Source of the DNA: Oscillospiraceae bacterium
GTDB taxonomy: Bacteria; Bacillota; Clostridia; Oscillospirales; Ruminococcaceae
Assembly: GCA_017848155.1 (NCBI GenBank)
Contig: JAGAKC010000295.1
Location: 1-8,565, forward strand
DNA: 8,565 bases
Direction of reading: 5' to 3'
Below the pieces are notes generated by a model. The model made no database searches, was not told the DNA's origin, and saw nothing but the letters and a program-made list of their open reading frames with translations. Both the position numbers and the translations under genes were made by a program. Shown here one piece after another: positions 6,167 through 8,565 of this stretch; position 1 is the first letter of the stretch; each line of letters starts with the position of its first letter.

Positions 6167-7393
6167 ATCATTCTCGTAGAATACGAATCTGTTTACAATT
6201 ACCGTAATAAGTGCAAGGCACGCACCGATAATTGCGAAGTAGATCCACGCCAGTGCTGCGGAATAGCCGTATTCCCAGTCTCTTGACAGCATCAGAACGT
6301 ATTCCATTACCTTGTTATCCGTTGCAACGAATGCGTCGATGATCGTATATACAAGGTTAGAAAGGATCATCGGGCTTATGTAGGGGAATGTGATCTTCCA
6401 GAAGAACTCCCAGGAAGTTGCACCCTCCATAGCAGCCGCTTCCTTTGCGGACGGAGGTATCGTCTGCAGAGCGGAAAGGAAGATAAGGATCTGAATACCG
6501 GAGTTCCATACAAGGTTCAGTACGTCACTGGTAATATTCTTAATGACTTCTGTAAACGTCTGGTTGATATTGTAGATACCGATGAATTCCATCAGCTCCG
6601 TTACAAGGTCAGTCTTGAACAGTGTGCTGAACTGGGATGCATCAGATACACCCTGAGAGCTCATATCACCGTTGATAACGCTGATAACAGGACCTGTTGC
6701 GATAAGAACAGGCAGGAAGAAGATAGCACGTGCAAGTGTTCTTCCTCTGAACTTCTGGTTCAGGATAACTGCGATAAACAGTGAGAATATCAGGATAACG
6801 ATGGACTTCGGTCCGATATCCGCAAGGGATTCGGTCAGATAAGGCAGGAAGTTCGTATCACCTGTGAAAGCCTTGATGAAGTTACCAAAGTTGTTCCACT
6901 CGGTATAGATACCTGCGGTGGTCATACCATGTGCAAGTGCGTCTGCCTTACTGTAAAGGTGAGTTTCACTGAGCGAATACCACAGTGATGTGATTACAGG
7001 GATAACGAACAGCCAGAGTGTACCGATAGCCCAGAGACCAATAAATCCGTAACCGTAAAGGCTCTTCTTTCTCTCGTAGGATATCTTTGTGGTCTTGATC
7101 TTACGCTGTACCTTTTCGCCGTTTGCTCTGCGGACATCCACCTCTTCGTTCGCTGCGTTGAGCGCAGCGGCAGCGGCAGTATTGTGAGCAGATACTCTTA
7201 CGGGTGCGGGCGCAGGAGCTTCCTCTTTAGCAGGAGCCTCCTCAGCGGGAGCTTCCTTTTCAAGCTTTACAGGCGCCACGGACTGTGCGATCTCGGAAAC
7301 TGCTTCTGCAGGAGCTGCAGCAACTTCCTGTGCTGCTTCAGCTGCCTTTTCGGCTTCTGCGGCTGCAAGATCGAAATTTCTTTCGTCACTCAT
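6164..7393 (-). CDS. Carbohydrate ABC transporter permease, MalF type, with Ala/Glu-rich N-terminal extension
   Basis: This is the partner permease of the same importer, forming the membrane channel with the MalG-type subunit. The core (about 112-409) has predicted helices near 113-138, 196-212, 222-240, 292-311, 341-357 and 381-403. The EAA loop KEAAAMEGAT (317-326) is followed by FP (336-337). A hydrophilic region at about 140-190 after the first helix would face outwards. Typical family length is about 290-320 residues; this one has 409 because of an N-terminal extension. Residues 8-65 are almost all Ala, Glu, Pro and Lys, and a basic segment (RRANGEKVQRKIKTTK, 88-103) follows. Its ATG overlaps the stop of the preceding DUF5696 gene by one base (TGATG, 7395-7391). 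The nearest ribosome site, AAAGGAG (7413-7407), is 13 bases away, so translation is probably coupled. Transported sugar and partner ATPase are not identifiable here. Confidence 0.93.
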   Translation of the reverse strand: MSDERNFDLAAAEAEKAAEAAQEVAAAPAEAVSEIAQSVAPVKLEKEAPAEEAPAKEEAPAPAPVRVSAHNTAAAAALNAANEEVDVRRANGEKVQRKIKTTKISYERKKSLYGYGFIGLWAIGTLWLFVIPVITSLWYSLSETHLYSKADALAHGMTTAGIYTEWNNFGNFIKAFTGDTNFLPYLTESLADIGPKSIVILIFSLFIAVILNQKFRGRTLARAIFFLPVLIATGPVISVINGDMSSQGVSDASQFSTLFKTDLVTELMEFIGIYNINQTFTEVIKNITSDVLNLVWNSGIQILIFLSALQTIPPSAKEAAAMEGATSWEFFWKITFPYISPMILSNLVYTIIDAFVATDNKVMEYVLMLSRDWEYGYSAALAWIYFAIIGACLALITVIVNRFVFYEND

Positions 7394-8565
7394 CAGTCAG
7401 TTGTCGCTCCTTTCAGTCCATAATCAGCAAGAGAGATCTCTGTGCCGTTGATCTCAAGTGTAAAGTTATAAAGGTCAGCCTTGATAACTGTGCCATCGGA
7501 GAAGGTCGTTTCAACGATATCTCTGTCGATGTACTTGAAATCTGTGATAGTTTCATCGGAGAGCTTAGCGATGTGATCCTTTGCGAGCTTGTACTCGCCG
7601 GCAGCTACATCAAGCCAGCCCTCGTAGAATGTGTAGAACAATGTGTCATAGCTGCAATCCGTGAACTCGTTGGGGTTCTCGTGCATTACCTCGTAGTGGA
7701 GAGGTGTGCCTGTTGCAACAGAGAGGATAAACAGTTCCTCCGCACCGGAGCTTGCATTCTTAGCCTTTGTCGTGTAGGGAACATAGCCGTGAAGCACGAT
7801 CTGGATGAACGGGATATCATAGTCGTAAACATCAAAGTTACTGCTATAAAGCGGAACGTTTCTTATGCAGTCTGCATACGGGATAGCATAATCGTTACAA
7901 GCATTTGCAACGAACTTCATGCCGCTTGCATTGATCTTAGCGTAATTTTCCTTCAGGATCTCAACAGCCTGCTGTCTGGAGGTCTTTCTGGTAGCGTTAC
8001 CTGTGAAGTCACTGTACAGCATGTTCGTGCCGTCAGCAACGGAGATAGCGCTCATGCCCTCCTTGGTATAGCTGGAGATAACGGAATCGTATGCCTTGTT
8101 GTAGTTTGCGGGAGAAAGGATATACCAGTTTGCTCTGGTGTCATGAGGAGTGCCGAATGCACGCTCGTAAGCACCCTGAGTAGCATATGCCTTTGTTACT
8201 CTTATGGAGGACGCACCAGTCTTGGAGAAGCCGTTGCCGGATCTCTCGTACTCCATCAGCTCAACGCTTGGAGCAAGTGTAGCACCTATGCTTGCGCAGT
8301 AGTCAGCAAGCTGCTTGAACTTACCCTTACCGCCGAGTGTACCGGAGTAATCAACACCGCCGGAGATCCTGTCGGTAATTCCTGCGCCGTTGAAGTCCTC
8401 ATAAGTGATGACCATATCGTTGATTCCGAGGTTGTAGAAGCTCTCAACGATCTCCTTTGCCTCTTCATATGTCGTTGCAGGTGTTTCAAGAGAAATGGGG
8501 AAGCCCATTACGGACTGCTGCTTAACAGTACCGCCGAAGATATCAAGATAGAAGGGTGAGCTTCC
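7393..8565 (-). CDS. DUF5696-domain protein, probable glycosidase-like barrel, N-terminus beyond window edge
   Basis: The frame is open to the window edge, so 390 codons of a longer protein are visible; the ATG at 8508 is internal. The visible start GSSPFYLDIFGGTVKQQSVM, then TTYEEAKEIVESFYNLGIND and DMVITYEDFNGAG, fit my memory of the DUF5696 family, large proteins encoded beside sugar ABC permeases in Firmicutes. The alternation of short hydrophobic strands and helices (MVITYED, GATLAPSVEL, GMSAISVADG, GMKFVANACND, FIQIVLHGY) suggests a TIM-barrel like those of glycoside hydrolases. Acidic residues at strand ends (EDF, SVELME, VADG, YSDF) are possible active-site candidates. No enzyme activity is established for this family as far as I know. 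The C-terminus (TTFSDGTVIKADLYNFTLEI) looks like a small beta domain. The gene probably heads or sits within the operon with the two permeases and may process the sugar they import. Location (secreted or cytoplasmic) cannot be judged without the N-terminus. Confidence 0.8.
   Translation of the reverse strand, partial: GSSPFYLDIFGGTVKQQSVMGFPISLETPATTYEEAKEIVESFYNLGINDMVITYEDFNGAGITDRISGGVDYSGTLGGKGKFKQLADYCASIGATLAPSVELMEYERSGNGFSKTGASSIRVTKAYATQGAYERAFGTPHDTRANWYILSPANYNKAYDSVISSYTKEGMSAISVADGTNMLYSDFTGNATRKTSRQQAVEILKENYAKINASGMKFVANACNDYAIPYADCIRNVPLYSSNFDVYDYDIPFIQIVLHGYVPYTTKAKNASSGAEELFILSVATGTPLHYEVMHENPNEFTDCSYDTLFYTFYEGWLDVAAGEYKLAKDHIAKLSDETITDFKYIDRDIVETTFSDGTVIKADLYNFTLEINGTEISLADYGLKGATTD

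Noticed and set aside
7285..8559. 424-codon open frame on the plus strand opposite the DUF5696 and MalF-type genes
   Set aside because: It is an antisense shadow. The minus-strand frames show clear family motifs, while this one is Cys/Val/Ile-rich with no recognisable domain, as expected from the reverse reading of these codons.

Overview
The window looks like chromosomal DNA of a low-to-mid GC, Gram-positive Clostridia bacterium. A Ruminococcus-like gut anaerobe is my best guess. The reasons are strong AGGAGG-type ribosome sites, ABC sugar-transport permeases next to a DUF5696 protein, a WbaP-type sugar transferase with a polysaccharide polymerase, and the general protein style. The genus is inferred, not proven. 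All genes lie on the minus strand, so transcription runs from high to low coordinates.

Region A (8565 down to 4852) is the 3' part of a carbohydrate-uptake operon. It holds the C-terminal 390 codons of a DUF5696 protein (a probable glycosidase-like barrel), then a MalF-type permease whose ATG overlaps the previous stop (TGATG), then a MalG-type permease that starts at GTG behind a perfect AGGAGG. Both permeases carry unusual Ala/Pro-rich cytoplasmic N-terminal extensions of about 110 and 130 residues. No ATPase or solute-binding protein is visible. A hairpin with a short T-tract closes the operon.

Region B (4796 to 4353) is a complete ribonuclease HI gene (rnhA), with a strong hairpin directly after its stop. 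The gap from 4169 to 4352 is AT-rich. It holds that hairpin and, near 4185-4213, a good extended -10 promoter for the next unit.

Region C (4114 down to 1) is a surface-polysaccharide and membrane-lipid unit. A single uninterrupted frame joins a complete polyisoprenyl-phosphate sugar-1-phosphate transferase to a complete O-antigen ligase/polymerase-type membrane protein (Wzy_C family). The truncated pgsA (phosphatidylglycerolphosphate synthase) follows.

The most interesting spot is the junction of the two parts of that long frame, at 2701-2743. It has a Shine-Dalgarno-like GGAG, an in-frame ATG, and, in the +1 frame, a TAA that overlaps that ATG as TAATG. It is preceded by runs of A, including A6. 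This looks like two translationally coupled genes joined by a one-base change in a homopolymer. The cause could be a real fusion, a slippage-controlled switch, or a sequencing error. I see no CRISPR, tRNA, rRNA, insertion sequence or phage gene.
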